Assembly (NCBI RefSeq): GCF_964204645.1
Contig: NC_134028.1
Coordinates: forward strand, 2,356,001 to 2,420,000
Direction of reading: 5' to 3'
DNA length: 64,000 nt
From: Tubulanus polymorphus
Taxonomy: Eukaryota > Nemertea > Palaeonemertea > Tubulaniformes > Tubulanidae
A program made the translations under genes and the position numbers. Below are positions 1 through 11,111 of this stretch, one piece after another; position 1 is the stretch's first letter, and every line of letters begins with the position of its first letter. The notes below the pieces were generated by a model. The model was given only the letters and a program-made list of their open reading frames with translations, was not told where the DNA came from and made no database searches.

Positions 1-156
1 TTTATACCAGTATGGCTGTAGTGGCGATTTATACCAGAATGGCTGTAGTGGGCAGTTTATACCAGTATGGCTGTAGTGGCAATTTATACCAGAATGGCTG
101 TAGTGGGCAGTTTATACCAGTATGGCTGTAGTGGGCAGTTTATACCAGAATGGCTG
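1..156. repeat. 27-28 bp tandem repeat, truncated by window edge
   Basis: About five and a half copies of a 27-28 bp unit beginning TTTATACCAG and ending in GTAGTGG(G)C. Units alternate between TAT and AAT after the CCAG, so there is a two-unit higher-order pattern, broken slightly by 27/28 bp length changes. The array runs off the left end of the window, so its full length is unknown. No coding potential is seen. Confidence 0.9.
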
Positions 157-407
157 TTGACGTCTTGGGGCTAATTCTACAATTACCATTTATCTTGGAG
201 GTTCTTGCGCACGTGGCGGTGACTTAATGGCCAACTATATCATCATTGTCGGAAGTATTATTGCGTCCCTGAGGTGTTATAAAGAGCTGAAGCAGCAATT
301 ATTTGTGAGAAATTTACTTTGTGGCCGCGTCCGAGGTCAGCGAAACTTGCTCGGGTTAGCATGAATCTGTGTTCTGGTTTTTGCGCATGTATCAAATATC
401 CCTTTCT

Positions 408-607
408 CAGTGACGGATCTAGGGTCTGATTCAGGGACGGGTGCAAACCCAAAATAGGGCATATCATATAATTAAAAGGGCAAGGGAAACATTAACTCTT
501 TCTTTGAGATAGGGAAAAAAGCTTATGAACTGTTTAAGATATCAGTGTAAAAATTTCAGGGCAAATTGATATATTTGCGGGTGCAACTTCCCTTTGGATC
601 GGCTTCA
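408..607 (+). mobile_element. hAT-like non-autonomous element (MITE), copy 1
   Basis: Starts CAGTGACGGATCTAGG, the kind of terminus (CAG..GCGGATCTAGG) seen on many animal hAT elements, and ends near GGATCGGCTTCAG, an imperfect inverted match. It shares GGTCTGATTCAGGGA, CAAAATAG(A/G)GCATATC and a terminal CCCTTT(G/A)GATC block with a reverse-oriented copy at 16716-16930. There is no open reading frame, so it is non-autonomous. Target-site duplications are not clear. The family assignment is by terminus only. Confidence 0.5.
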
Positions 608-695
608 GCTTCCTCTATAGTGGGTGACTCTGGATGGAGTTGAATTTTGATGCCATAAGAACTGTTAAAACAATGTGATTGTATGTTGATTGGCC

Positions 696-792
696 GGAGG
701 GGGGGGGATAGTATATGGTTAGAGGGGGGTTAGTGTATGAGTAGAGGGGGTTAGTGTATGAGTAGAGGGGGGATAGTGTATGAGTCAATGTG
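696..792 (+). repeat. G-rich minisatellite
   Basis: Three to four diverged units of about 20-26 bp built as (A)GAGGGGG(G)-TTAGTGTATGAGT, with four G runs of 5 to 9 bases. The long loops make a stable G-quadruplex uncertain. Confidence 0.7.
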
Positions 793-918
793 CACTAGGT
801 CATCATGGCTAGACTGGTTTTTGGTCATTCTATTCAACTGTCCACAAACTCAAATTCAAAATAACTTTATTGATCCTTGATGTATCACATTATGTTGTTG
901 ATTGTCAACATTATTAAG

Positions 919-919
<1 letters not shown>

Positions 920-974
<55 letters not shown>
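920..974. repeat. (TA)n microsatellite
   Basis: An uninterrupted AT dinucleotide run of about 54 bp. It produces a spurious Ile-Tyr reading frame that is not a gene. Confidence 0.95.
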
Positions 975-976
<2 letters not shown>

Positions 977-2600
977 ATAAACTGTAGAAATCAGCCACAA
1001 GGGAGTTTCTATTTGCAATTGCACCCATTTCACCGCGCGACAAGTACTTTCACATCTAAAAAACTCCAGGCATTGTGCAATTCTATCTTCATCAGAGAGA
1101 GAGAGCATGAATAATGAATGTTGTGATTCAATATAGAATTAAAAATTGCAGATTCAGTTACGAAGCTGTCAACAAGAAACAAAAAACCTATCATGAAAGT
1201 TTATTGACACCTGGAAAAAATATCACACACATGTATATTGTGTGATATTGTCGACAATGATATATAGATGATGTTAAATAAGAAATATGTTTATTACAAA
1301 TACCAAAATTCACAAATGTAATTGTTATTTTGAAACACCGATATTGATGACGTTTTACATACACATCGACTCAAACAGAACCCATTACATAACGCTATGT
1401 ATCAATGTATATAAACATTATTGTAACGGTTGGCATCAAAAATCAGCAGTTTTCACATTTGGTAGATAGGCCCTGAGAAGAATCAGCGATATTTTGTCGA
1501 TCCGATCTCCATCGGTCAGCACGTTTATTACTATGCGGTTCACGCGGAAAAAACACATTGTTTACGGATCGATTTGAGTTGCGTTTCCTGTCTGCGCGTC
1601 GTTCTGTCGTCATCATCGCGGTCCCTCGATAAAACACCTTTCATCCATCAATATTAGCGAGAGACACGACAGAGATTAAGGTCAACTCTCGGCCACGATA
1701 CCGTCAGTTGATAAATCGTGTTGTTTTTCTTCCCCAAGCGCCCGAACCAGAGATGATCTCGCTGAACCACTGCGAAACACAGGTGATAATTATGAAACTC
1801 AGTATCGGCACCAAACAGTAATCAGCTTAATCTTAATGAAAACTCTTTATCTTTGTTCGGTAAACGAGTCTTATATTACAAATGAAGAAATCATTCCCCT
1901 GGTCTGAAAAAATACCATTTCAGAGGCTTAACTAGGTGCTTTGATGAACATTTACTGATAGTACGCTGAACAGTAAACATGTCTCGATGTTACTGATTTT
2001 CGATTGCCTCAGGTGTTCGATGCTGAAAGTTTCTAAATTTAAATGATTCAAATGAAACTTGTTTCGTCAATCAATATGAGAAAAAAATATATTTAAGAAT
2101 AAAATGTTATATGTAATGAAAAAACGATGATTTTTTAAAACATTACCTATATTTAGGTATGTGTGATAGATGTAGGGTTGAGTGGTACATCAATACTGTT
2201 AATAAATATAGAAACCTACGCGTAATTATTGATGAGACTTCGTATCGAGTTGATTGACAGCTATAGTCAACCTACTATTTCCATATGCATTATTATCATT
2301 ATGTTTTTCAGTAAGGCATGTTTGTCTGATGTGCAATAAGTAGTATCAATACTACTTGATATTGACATCTGTGTTTTTGTCGTATCGAAAAACACTTTCT
2401 ACAAATTATTTTTACCGAAGTCCATTCAGTGATTGTTTACGCGAGCATCTGCTGTTTTTATCGAATTCAGAATCATGAATCGGTTTTTCTGGCGCGCGTG
2501 GTGTTGTTGTTTTTCTAAATAGAATTGAATCGTATATTCACCTTTATGATTGAATTTTTAGACACAAATTTTGGACTCTCTTTCAAAAGTGAAAGACCGA
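975..2600. other. intergenic, no gene recognised
   Basis: AT-rich sequence with frequent stops on both strands. A short GA run lies near 1098-1108. Nothing with codon structure or splice-site support was seen. Confidence 0.5.
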
Positions 2601-2720
2601 TGTTAGGTACGTGACGCCTCATTGTCAGGTGTGACGCCTGACAATGGTCTCTAGAGAAAGTCCGAAACGTTGAGTCTCTTATTTTTGATTCTTGTGGAAT
2701 AAATTTTGCTTTTAACCTTT
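2600..2720 (+). mobile_element. dispersed repeat end with CTGA...GAAACGT hairpin motif
   Basis: An 11 bp near-perfect palindrome (ATTGTCAGGTG / CGCCTGACAAT, 2621-2645) is followed by CTGA (2638-2641), a short hairpin region, and CCGAAACGTTG (2662-2672), then an AATAAA-containing tail. The CTGA..GAAACGT arrangement recurs on minus at 44161-44197 and in the foldback elements at 10.5, 17.9 and 60.4 kb, so this is probably the end of a mobile element. Confidence 0.4.
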
Positions 2721-2959
2721 TAAATTTTGAATAGTGGGTTTTAAACTAATCATTTTCAATGAATTATTATGCGTGAATTTTAGTTCATTTTCAATTAAAC
2801 CAACATTTTATGCAAAGAATTGTGGTGAATACTACTGCAAAGTTGGATATTAGGTCTGAAATTCAATTTTCTAGGGTACCCAAGCTGTTCGCCATTCTCA
2901 GCATCTTAACGCGATATTCTCTGTATTTCGCACCTTTTTAATTTACTCATTGACCCGGT

Positions 2960-4000
2960 ATAGTACTCATAGTACTCATAGTTCACACCTCTCGCCACCC
3001 GAGGCTTCACTAACCAGGACGGCACAATTAGTCTACACTCTGTGATCCTATTCAAATTCGACGATGTGCTCGTTTTCTTTTCACAAAAACATTTGACGCT
3101 CGACGCGAACGAACCCGTCGAGAAAAACAAGCGGTACTCCTCGCTCCTCCTCGCTCGGGTTGAATGAGTTAGACGAACTCGATGAACCAGCCCTCATCAT
3201 CGTAATAATTACGAAGCAAATAATCATGCAAGTCAGTCGCCATATTTATTTAGCAGTTCGCGCCGTTCGTTCGTTCGGTATTATCAATCCATTGAACGAG
3301 AAATAAAAAAAGAAAGCCAAACATCACCTTCCCATCGTACGCACCAGCGCGCGATAGTTTATCATATCGTTCATATCTTTACAGAATCGAATCATCCAGA
3401 AAATCGGAAATTGCCAATGAATAGCGGGCGTGGTAAGATCGGCGAAAAACGCTTTCTCGAGAGATTTATTCTGAAATAGTCGATGAAATATTTTTCGTCG
3501 TCGTCATTATTTGCGAGTGAATTCGTTCATCGTCGACTAATTTTAGATTTCTCCTGCGATTTCGAATCATGTTTTTTCGCGCTCTTTCGTTTTGTTTGCG
3601 TGCGTTTATTCGTTTCGTCGACTCGTCGGATCGAGCTCCGTGAATAGCGAGCGTCTGATCCGATTTACGATTCGCACGCGGAAATAGAATCGTCACGTTT
3701 AAGACTTTTTGAAAAACGCACTCGAATAATCTCGAGAAAATATTCGTACCGTAAAATCTTGACATAATTCGCGAAGATCTCACACGAAGAAAACCGTGGC
3801 AGACACAACCCCGGCGGCGGATCAAACAAAGCCTCGCGACGACGACTACGACGAACGTTTCGCAAAACCAAAAATATAACATCGTTTTCTTTCTCGAAAA
3901 AGATCTAAAAAGAAGAAAAACGTTCAAAGTTTGCGTCGAAAGATACGGCGATGATCTTCTTAGATTTATTATAGCGATTTTCTTAGATGTTTAACTGGCG
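2960..4000. promoter_or_regulatory. CpG-rich stretch, possible promoter/5' region
   Basis: This kilobase is visibly richer in CG dinucleotides (many TCG, ACG and CGCG words) than the surrounding DNA. The long minus-strand reading frame through it (3466-3927) is rich in Arg, Ser and hydrophobic low-complexity residues and looks like a by-product of composition. It could be a promoter or untranslated exon; no TATA box or start is assignable. Confidence 0.25.
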
Positions 4001-4200
4001 GCAAGTCGACTAATGCTTTAGGGGGAGAATCCGATGAAAGCGTGTGCACACCATTAGACACTAGTTCTCGGTTAAAACCATAATACATAAGGGTGTTTTC
4101 TATTGCTTCCCCATATCGTAATCTGTTTGATGACGACGGCGGTTTCGCAGACAGTGGCGACGCGCGATTTATTGCGAATTTATTCGTCACGCAATCTGTC
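3969..4200 (-). CDS. possible terminal exon of an unrecognised minus-strand gene
   Basis: A minus-strand frame of about 77 codons ends in TAA at 3969, with AATAAA overlapping the stop region. Its residues look protein-like: an Arg-Leu-Arg-Tyr-Gly-Glu-Ala block, then Met-Tyr-Tyr-Gly-Phe-Asn-Arg, a Ser/Pro stretch, and a Leu-Pro-Pro-Val-Lys-His tail. The frame is open back to a TGA near 4239. A GACAG acceptor at about 4192 could start the exon. No ATG precedes the core, so it would be the 3' exon of a spliced gene, possibly the one with exons at 7.7-10.1 kb, although the phase with the 7683 donor does not fit directly. I do not recognise the family. Confidence 0.3.
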
Positions 4201-4239
4201 GGCTTCCCAGCTTTTTTATCGAATTTCAGTATGTTTCAA

Positions 4240-5900
4240 ATTATAAATTTACGATAAACCGAACGTATGTCGGACGATGACTTTCCCCGAGTGTCTTCGT
4301 ATTAATGTCATTCGTAGTTTGTTCTATTAGCGACGAATGCTCAAAATTTCAAACGATAGGAAATAATTCTAATCCCCACAAGAGAAGCAAAATAGCTCGA
4401 ATGGCTCCTCACAACACTGTGTTTGTCTTCATTGTTAGGTCAAACCGAGTACAATTTTCATGATATAACATATGAAACATGTTTGAATTACCGTTTCTGC
4501 ATTCATATTCTGTGCAAGTATTTTACATAGATAAATATGATAAAAATGATAATTTTCTCTGTTTCAATGTCATTATCATCAGCTGATTAATTTTCATTAT
4601 ACGTGGGCGTTCATCGCCTATTTCATAGATGTCAGTGGTGTATCTATGTGTGTGTGTGTATGTAGGCTTATAAGCGCAAATAGGGGAAATAACAGAATGG
4701 TGACTGTCATGTTAAAAAGATTCTAGGCAAGCCATAAAAAAGCCATTAGGATGTCTTTGTCAGCATTCATTTTTTAGACAAAGAGAATTATGATAGACTT
4801 TTAACACATTTAACCTGTTAAAGAGGTCTAGGTTGTGAGGTCTAGGTTGCTGCAAGTCTCGTTAAATTCATTTTTAAACCGAAAGGATTTTTATGATAAA
4901 AAACATATAAAAATGGTATTTACTACACGGCCTTTATGGCTCGGAAGTAAGCAGTCCCAGGGGCTTAGTAAATGATTATACAGTGTCCTCCAAAAAAGCA
5001 TTTATGGGTCAGCGACGTAATTACGATATAGCTGATTATGAAAGCCATCTTATTATTACTGAGATCTTGTTTCATGTTGCTGTAATGATAGAACGAGTGT
5101 CAATAAAATAGAAACAAACATAATATGAAAGTGTGCTAAAAATTGTCTTGATTGAAAGACGAATAATGCGAGAAATAATCGCCGATTTGAGTCAATAGCT
5201 AACGAGTTAATGAGGCCAGTAAAGACGAGAATCATTACTAATACATTCGTGATCAGTTAAATCTAATGTGCTTTAAAACAACTCATGATTTGATGACTTA
5301 TTTGCACTGCTAAGCAACGGCAATAAATCTGACTTTATCTGAATCTGAAAGTGTGTAATGATAATACTCGCGAACGCCCCTCCCATTTAGGTCTTAGTGC
5401 CCGTTTTGAAATAATGACTTTTTTAAAATAATATTTTTTCTACCTCATAAATCAAGCAGTCTACTTCAAACCTCATTCACGTAGATGTCGCCCCGGGATT
5501 TAGCAGTCTTTTCTTTTCATCTAACGGCATTGTGTGCAAGAATCTAGTGCATTTCAAAGAAATCCAATGCCTCCTTGAAAACCCGTGGGGGACGCCCATG
5601 TAGCATATTCTTTATTTATCCGGTAAGACAGTTTGATAATCAAAGAAACCGGAACGTTTTTGTCTCAACGATCGGAAGAATTGTCACGCGTATGAAAAAT
5701 AATCATTTTCTATATTGTTTTCTGTTTACTATGAACATTATCCGTATCATAAACCTGATCTTTTTCTGACACGTTTTCATCGAGGCACTTGTTGCATTCT
5801 CGTTATCTCGCTAGAAGGTGCACGGCTAAACTAATCAAATATAAAACAGAACACATCTGAAAAGATGAGAGAGATAGGCTTTGACAGAATCGAAGTTTTT
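4240..5900. other. intergenic or intronic, no gene recognised
   Basis: AT-rich, stop-dense DNA with a short TG-rich run near 4648-4662. No supported exon was found. Confidence 0.4.
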
Positions 5901-5913
5901 TATCCAAGGCATC

Positions 5914-6219
5914 AAGCTCCGTCTACACTAGCTCGCTGAACCTAAAAAGCCGTGTTGTCAGTAAGTATAGTCTACACTGAACTCAGCTTCGGTCGATTGA
6001 ATCCACATCCGTACATCAAATCAAGTTCAAGGTCAATTGTGGAACTCGAACAATAGAAAAGATGCCGAGTCTGACCCGAATTCGGGTTTCATGCGAGTTA
6101 GCTCTTGTTTTTCAAGAAGGGTTTCTAAAATGCAGGTATACAGTAAACTCTGCATTGAGCCTGTCTGTCATAGTGTAGACATGTAGCCCGGGTCTAAGAA
6201 GCAAGTGTAGACGAGGCTT
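5914..6219. mobile_element. foldback/MITE-like element, 306 bp
   Basis: The ends are inverted repeats: AAGCTCCGTCTACACTAGCT at the left and the complement of AAGCCTCGTCTACACTTGCT at the right, 17 of 20 matching. Further GTCTACACT and AGTGTAGAC words occur just inside each end. There is no open reading frame. No target duplication is obvious. Confidence 0.55.
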
Positions 6220-6347
6220 ACGTTGATTTTTCCGTAACTAGATTTGATTCCGTAACTAGATTTGATTGACAAACCGTCAATCCCATGAGTGAAGAAAAGG
6301 TTGCAATTTTATGCACCGAGTAACTGGAAAGAATTTAAAAACGATGC

Positions 6348-6470
6348 GAGATAAACCACACGCTATGTAGGTAAATCCTTTCAAATACCAGGATTTACCT
6401 ATTTAACGTATGACATGGGTTGAAAGATAAACCACAGACTAAATAGGTAAATCCTTTCAAATAAGCAGCA
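6348..6470. repeat. direct repeat pair with an internal hairpin
   Basis: AGATAAACCACA followed by TAGGTAAATCCTTTCAAATA occurs twice, about 76 bp apart (near 6351 and 6427). The first copy continues into AGGATTTACCT, forming an 11 bp perfect stem with AGGTAAATCCT. A third GGATTTACCTA block lies near 6566. This is probably an old short interspersed or foldback element. Confidence 0.5.
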
Positions 6471-7682
6471 GAGATTAACCTGATATATGAAATATGCAAT
6501 ATCTCATAACCTTTTATACGTTTCATAATTTTTGGCTCCCAGATTGTTTTTTTTTTTTGCTGGGGGATTTACCTAGATAGATTAATCATAATTATAAACC
6601 ATGTACGCCGATGGCTGACTGCATTTTGAGATTATCTGTTTATGTAATGGTGAAAATTGTTGAAAGTTTCGTTGGAAACGTGACGAAAAAACGTAATTGG
6701 GTTTGATAACCTATTGCGTAAGGATCTTTCTGATTGGTGGAAAACATCTAATGAAAATTTAGCTCATTTAAAAACGCATGAAGTAATTGATATTTATGGG
6801 TTCATTAATCGAATGATTTCATATTTTTATCTATGTTACATTGTTATGCGGTTACCGGTGTGTGTAGGGTTGTTTATTCCGCGGGTCAAGGTCATTCCGA
6901 ACTGATAATTATAGTCACCCAGAGACGATGTACTGAATATTTGTATATTTCTTTTATCATTTGATGTTATTATTATTGCTTTACTTTCTTTTACTAATTT
7001 CATATTTCATTTATCTTTATTCTTGATGATTCCAATACAGCGCAGCACACACCAGTCGTGTCCAGGGGCAGATCTTGCCTGCATTGTTGAGTACTGCTTA
7101 GATTTCATTTCTGTTCTTGGACGACCGTGAGGTGCGAATTACTCGAGAGCGATTTCATCTTCGTCGTCCTTCTCCCCGGTAAACTTTGTAAATTAGCACG
7201 CGCATAGAAGCATTCTGTCACTTAATCTGACATTCATTTTGTGATTGAAATAACCGATATATCAAAGAAAAGCTTAACCAGAATGAAACGAAAAATACTA
7301 AAAAATAATGTAGGCTGAATTTTTTTCTTAGTACTGCTGAAGCAGATTTAGATCTTACCCTCGGTGTTAATTTATAGGACTAGTTTCACCGTGAGCCTGG
7401 TGAGGATACATTTTAGTCATATATATATCCTTAAAAATCTGACTTGAGACTTCGGCCATATTTCAAGACACAAAAAAATGAAAAAATTTCCATGAAAATG
7501 AATGATCTTTCATCGAATTCTACAGAAGTTTGATAACTACAAAAAAAAACAAGGTATGCATTCATTATGTTTTGTATGATGGAAATTCTTAGTTTAAACC
7601 TCATGGTATAAACGTAGTAGGCGTCTAAGATTCCCGAGCTGGCTATGTAAATATTGAGTGGGAAATTGAGATAGGGGCTTAC

Positions 7683-7900
7683 CATATCGGAGTTATATAC
7701 TTTTTAATCTTGATCGAACGAACAACGCGATTTTTATGACAGGAGTAACGATGCTTTGATGATACGACGATGAAAGAACGCGTAGAAAGGTTGGTTGTTT
7801 CGGTGAAATGTTTATAGTTTTTGATGATGTGAGTTTGTAAACGGTTTATTATTGGCGTCATATGCGAATTTAATACATTCGTTGTCGTAGTATAGTCTTT
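7683..7900 (-). CDS. candidate internal exon of an unrecognised minus-strand gene
   Basis: A minus-strand block is open for 72 codons from a TAG acceptor at 7901 to a good donor ATG|GTAAGC at 7683/7682. The product has TTTTNVL, a His/Ile/Lys-rich middle and a basic tail. Taken with the exons at 9899-10067 (phase 1 out) and 8011-8057 (phase 0 out), the frame is continuous. It ends in phase 2, and the next exon was not identified with confidence; 7.1-7.2 kb is possible. No family is recognised and codon use is only mildly suggestive. Confidence 0.3.
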
Positions 7901-8010
7901 CTATTGAGTAAATGTACTGTCATTCGGTGCAGTCTTAATTGAACAATTTTTATGACATTGTTTTTATCATAGACATTGGTTACCGAGTACACGCGGCGCG
8001 CTGTACTTAC

Positions 8011-8057
8011 AATCATTGCGCTGTGCTCGAAGGTGTGTGCTCGCAGACCCCGAGTAT
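8011..8057 (-). CDS. candidate 47 bp internal exon, minus strand
   Basis: A short CpG-rich block ends at a strong donor (ATT|GTAAGT at 8011/8010). In the frame supplied by the upstream candidate exon it reads TRGLRAHTFEHSAMI. The acceptor (AAAG) is weak, with no pyrimidine tract, so this exon is tentative. Other frames through the block hit stops before the donor. Confidence 0.22.
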
Positions 8058-9225
8058 CTTTAACCTTGAGTCATTTATTTTCGGAAAGCTATATCCTATC
8101 GATATAACCAAGGAGTCCATGATATGACAATCGATAAGAGCACGTAACAGTTTTAAGGGTGGTGAAAATATCATCGCTATCTGCTGATTTCGGCCGTAGA
8201 AAAAAATCATTTCGTTTTTTATATTACGAATGTTTCATTCGAGAAGCAACTGAAGTTACCTTTCGCAAGTGCATTATTTTAGAAATTAATTCCATCATCG
8301 TTCTTAGCAGTCTCTGCGATTAGGAAGCAGGCATCGAACTTAATGGCTGTTTTTAAACCGTGCTGGTTTCGACTGGAGCAACCGGGCATTTATCGGAAAA
8401 CAGCTTATCGTGCAATAAACCGAAGCCGAGCGCCCCAACGACTGAAATTGTTATTTTTTTCGCTCAGATAATCGTTTCTTTAATGGCGTATAAAAACTTG
8501 CTTCGCCAGACTAGGAAATGTATGTAATTAGGTTGACGTTATCATTAATGGGCGCTCTGTTGTATGACGTTTACATTTATCTCCTCTAGTCTATCCTCTC
8601 TGATCTTTCGTAGCTATTTTCGAAATGCGCCGTTTATTAAATCGAAACGATCTGTCTTCGACCGGAGCGACCTGATTTATTCGTTCATTTGAAGCGCGGG
8701 GTTTTATTGAAATAAACATGAAAAGAACCATTCAGAAAATCCATACTAAGCGTCTATGTATACAGTACACTAGAAGGATGTGGAATCATTTCTTGCGTCA
8801 TGAATCTTTCATTGACCGCTGACTCTTCCGTTCACTCATAACATTTTATCACTAATAATTAAATGGGCGCAAAACGTCCAGAACGATCATTTGACATATC
8901 TGAACTATCATTGAAATGAACGTTCATTGCCTTTGTCAAGCGAGTAAGCACCACTACTTTCTATATGAGTTTCCGTCCACTGAGAAGGGAGAAGTTTTCT
9001 TCAAGAACTTCCATTGCTAATTTTTCCATCACTGCTTGAACTAACAAATTTATTTGTACGTACGTTTAAAACTACTAGATTAATGGTCTGACGATAAACT
9101 ATATAATAGCCCCCAACAATCTGAAATCATAATCAGGGTACCTCAGCTTCTCTCAGTTATTTTGTATTCGGTGAGTGATGTATTTCGCTTATCGTTTATT
9201 GTCTGTTACGGTAAAAAGATCGCGC

Positions 9226-9243
9226 CGACCTTGACCTTGACCT
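9226..9243 (-). promoter_or_regulatory. triple tandem nuclear-receptor half-site
   Basis: On minus the sequence is AGGTCAAGGTCAAGGTCG: three consecutive hexamers, two perfect AGGTCA and one AGGTCG, with no spacer. It also contains the extended monomer site TCAAGGTCA. It lies about 850 bp downstream of the minus-strand exon start at 10067, that is, inside that gene's presumed first intron. Function is inferred only. Confidence 0.35.
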
Positions 9244-9295
9244 CCATGAAATTTATCGGTTGGCTTTTTTCGCCTACAGCACTGTACGGTACGTC

Positions 9296-9316
9296 GCTGC
9301 TGCTGCTGCTGCTGCG
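9296..9316. repeat. (CTG)n short trinucleotide repeat
   Basis: Six or seven CTG units in non-coding sequence. A longer CTG/TTG tract is at 61189-61241. Confidence 0.85.
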
Positions 9317-9898
9317 TGCATGATTAGATTTTCTCGGTGACCTACTTTTTTGAAAAAGTTTCATCGGCATGAATAAATGAAGTTAGGTCACCCAACGTCT
9401 TTATGAGCGGCGGCGGCTGGTTAGGGTGAGTCATCGCCGGAGTGAGGGGAGAGAGAGAAACGTGACTCACGGGGTTGAGAAAAAACCGGCACCATTAGAC
9501 ACGATGATACAGCCATACTTGTCAAACACATACCAGACTCGGTGTGATTATATCATCTCTCCGATTAACGTATGCGCGTTTTTTAACGGATGAACATTCG
9601 GCAAATACAAACGTTTCTGGGTTAATCTTCGCAAATATACCTTCCACTTTCATTTATCATTATCGTTATCAGGGCGAAAACAAGTGTCAGTTCTTTATAA
9701 AAGCGGTTCGATCAATTCATTTCCACCACTTCTTCTTCGCGCCGTAGAAATCTCCTCGTGACTCGAGATATCTCGCACATCTGCATTCGTCGTTACTCTC
9801 GATCCGTTTCCACTCCGCGCCCCGCAGATTTTTAACGGATATTTCAGCAAAAAACGAAACACTCGCAGCCATTGTTCGCGCATCGATCAGGGACGTAC

Positions 9899-10067
9899 TT
9901 GACGTATTCGTATAGAAATGTTTCGATAATGCCAGGTCTTTTTTTAGATATTCATAGCTCGGAAAGAGACCGACGATAGATTTATCAGGTGAAGTCGGTT
10001 CTGGCTTTATTATACGCGAAACTTTTCTATGCTTTTGTCTGAATAATGTCGGTCGATTTAATGGCAT
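9899..10067 (-). CDS. candidate first coding exon of an unrecognised minus-strand gene
   Basis: It starts at an ATG at 10067 (A at -3) and runs 56 codons to a donor AA|GTACGT at 9899/9898. The predicted N-terminus is basic and Pro-containing (MPLNRPTLFRQKHRKVSRII), then SPDKSIVGLFPSYEYLKKDLALSKHFYTNTS. It is not low complexity. The frame stays open beyond the donor for about 60 more codons, so an unspliced ORF is an alternative. No signal peptide or known domain is seen. Confidence 0.4.
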
Positions 10068-10378
10068 CGTTTTGCTTTAATTATCCGGCAGCAATTGATG
10101 ACAAAGACGAATGTTTGCCGGTAATTACCTTCGATAAGCTATTTATTATTTTCTAATCGTCAATAGTTACGGCGTCTAGTCAGTAAATGATGACGTGTAT
10201 AAATGATTGTCGGTTGTGTTTTTTAATAATCATAAATCAGAGACGTTGCTGCTGTTTAATTGATTTCAGTTCATTCTTATTCGGATAATAGTTGGATGAG
10301 GAGATATTTCGGTGAATGCCATCAAATGATCTTTCTAAAGCGAGAAATAGAAGTATAGAGCCAATCCCACACCCACAT

Positions 10379-10584
10379 AACGAGAAAGATGGAGTCCGCA
10401 AAATTTTCCTTTCAAGCTGATGAGTTATTGATTCGAAGTAGATTTCAACCTAATATTCATCTTGCTCAGGAATATTTAGTAAACAACAAAAAACTCATTT
10501 TTGTTTACTCATTCCTGAGGAAGATGACTATTAGGTTATAGTCGAAATGTACGATGCTTAAAAAGGATTCCATCTTTCTCGTTT
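10379..10584. mobile_element. foldback element with CTGA...GAAA hairpin, 206 bp
   Basis: The terminal arms AACGAGAAAGATGGAGTCC (10379-10397) and the complement of GGATTCCATCTTTCTCGTTT (10565-10584) match at nearly every base. Inside is a second inverted layer around GTAAACAA...TTGTTTAC. At 10515-10550 is CTGAGGAAGATGACTAT..ATAGTCGAAA. Related elements lie at 17865-18150 and 60214-60455. It has no open reading frame. Confidence 0.65.
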
Positions 10585-11111
10585 AAACTGCGTAGGATTC
10601 ACATAGCGTTTCATCAATGGTTTAGAAATTTTCAAATCAAAATCCATTCTAAATCCCGGCGCACATTGGGTTATAATCCTCATCGGTGATCAATATGGCA
10701 TTAGCATTGAGGAAATTTATCAATTTCAAACGTTGCTTAATCACAATTGAATACGGTCGATTTTTACCAACGGATTAGAATCGCACGCCGCAGTTTTTTC
10801 ATTATTTTGGTGATTGAATTCACTTTTCATTAAAAGCTAAGATATTAATCCGCGACAGTCTATTTATACCGGCGAAGTCATTAGTCAGGATTATACCGGA
10901 AAATCGGGATCAATTTTTTGTAAATCTAATGAAATATCGTTGATATCATATTCAGCAAATTATCAGACTCTGTTTCCAGGTCATAGAATTCAATAATGAT
11001 AATAATTTATTTCTTAAAAGCGCTTTACACTAACACCACTCACAATCTTCAATACTTGACTCGGGACTACTTCTAACTACACTACATCGATATCAATATC
11101 TACACATCAAT

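Noticed and set aside
3466-3927. 153-codon minus-strand frame
   Set aside because: Composition-driven (CpG-rich, Arg/Ser-rich), no domain, and a second frame through the same DNA is equally open; treated as a CpG-rich region.
7140-7190. Minus-strand CpG-rich block with two short open tails (ending EDEIALE or VVQEQK)
   Set aside because: Could be a terminal exon for the 7.7-10.1 kb candidate gene, but the acceptor is poor and two frames compete; left unannotated.
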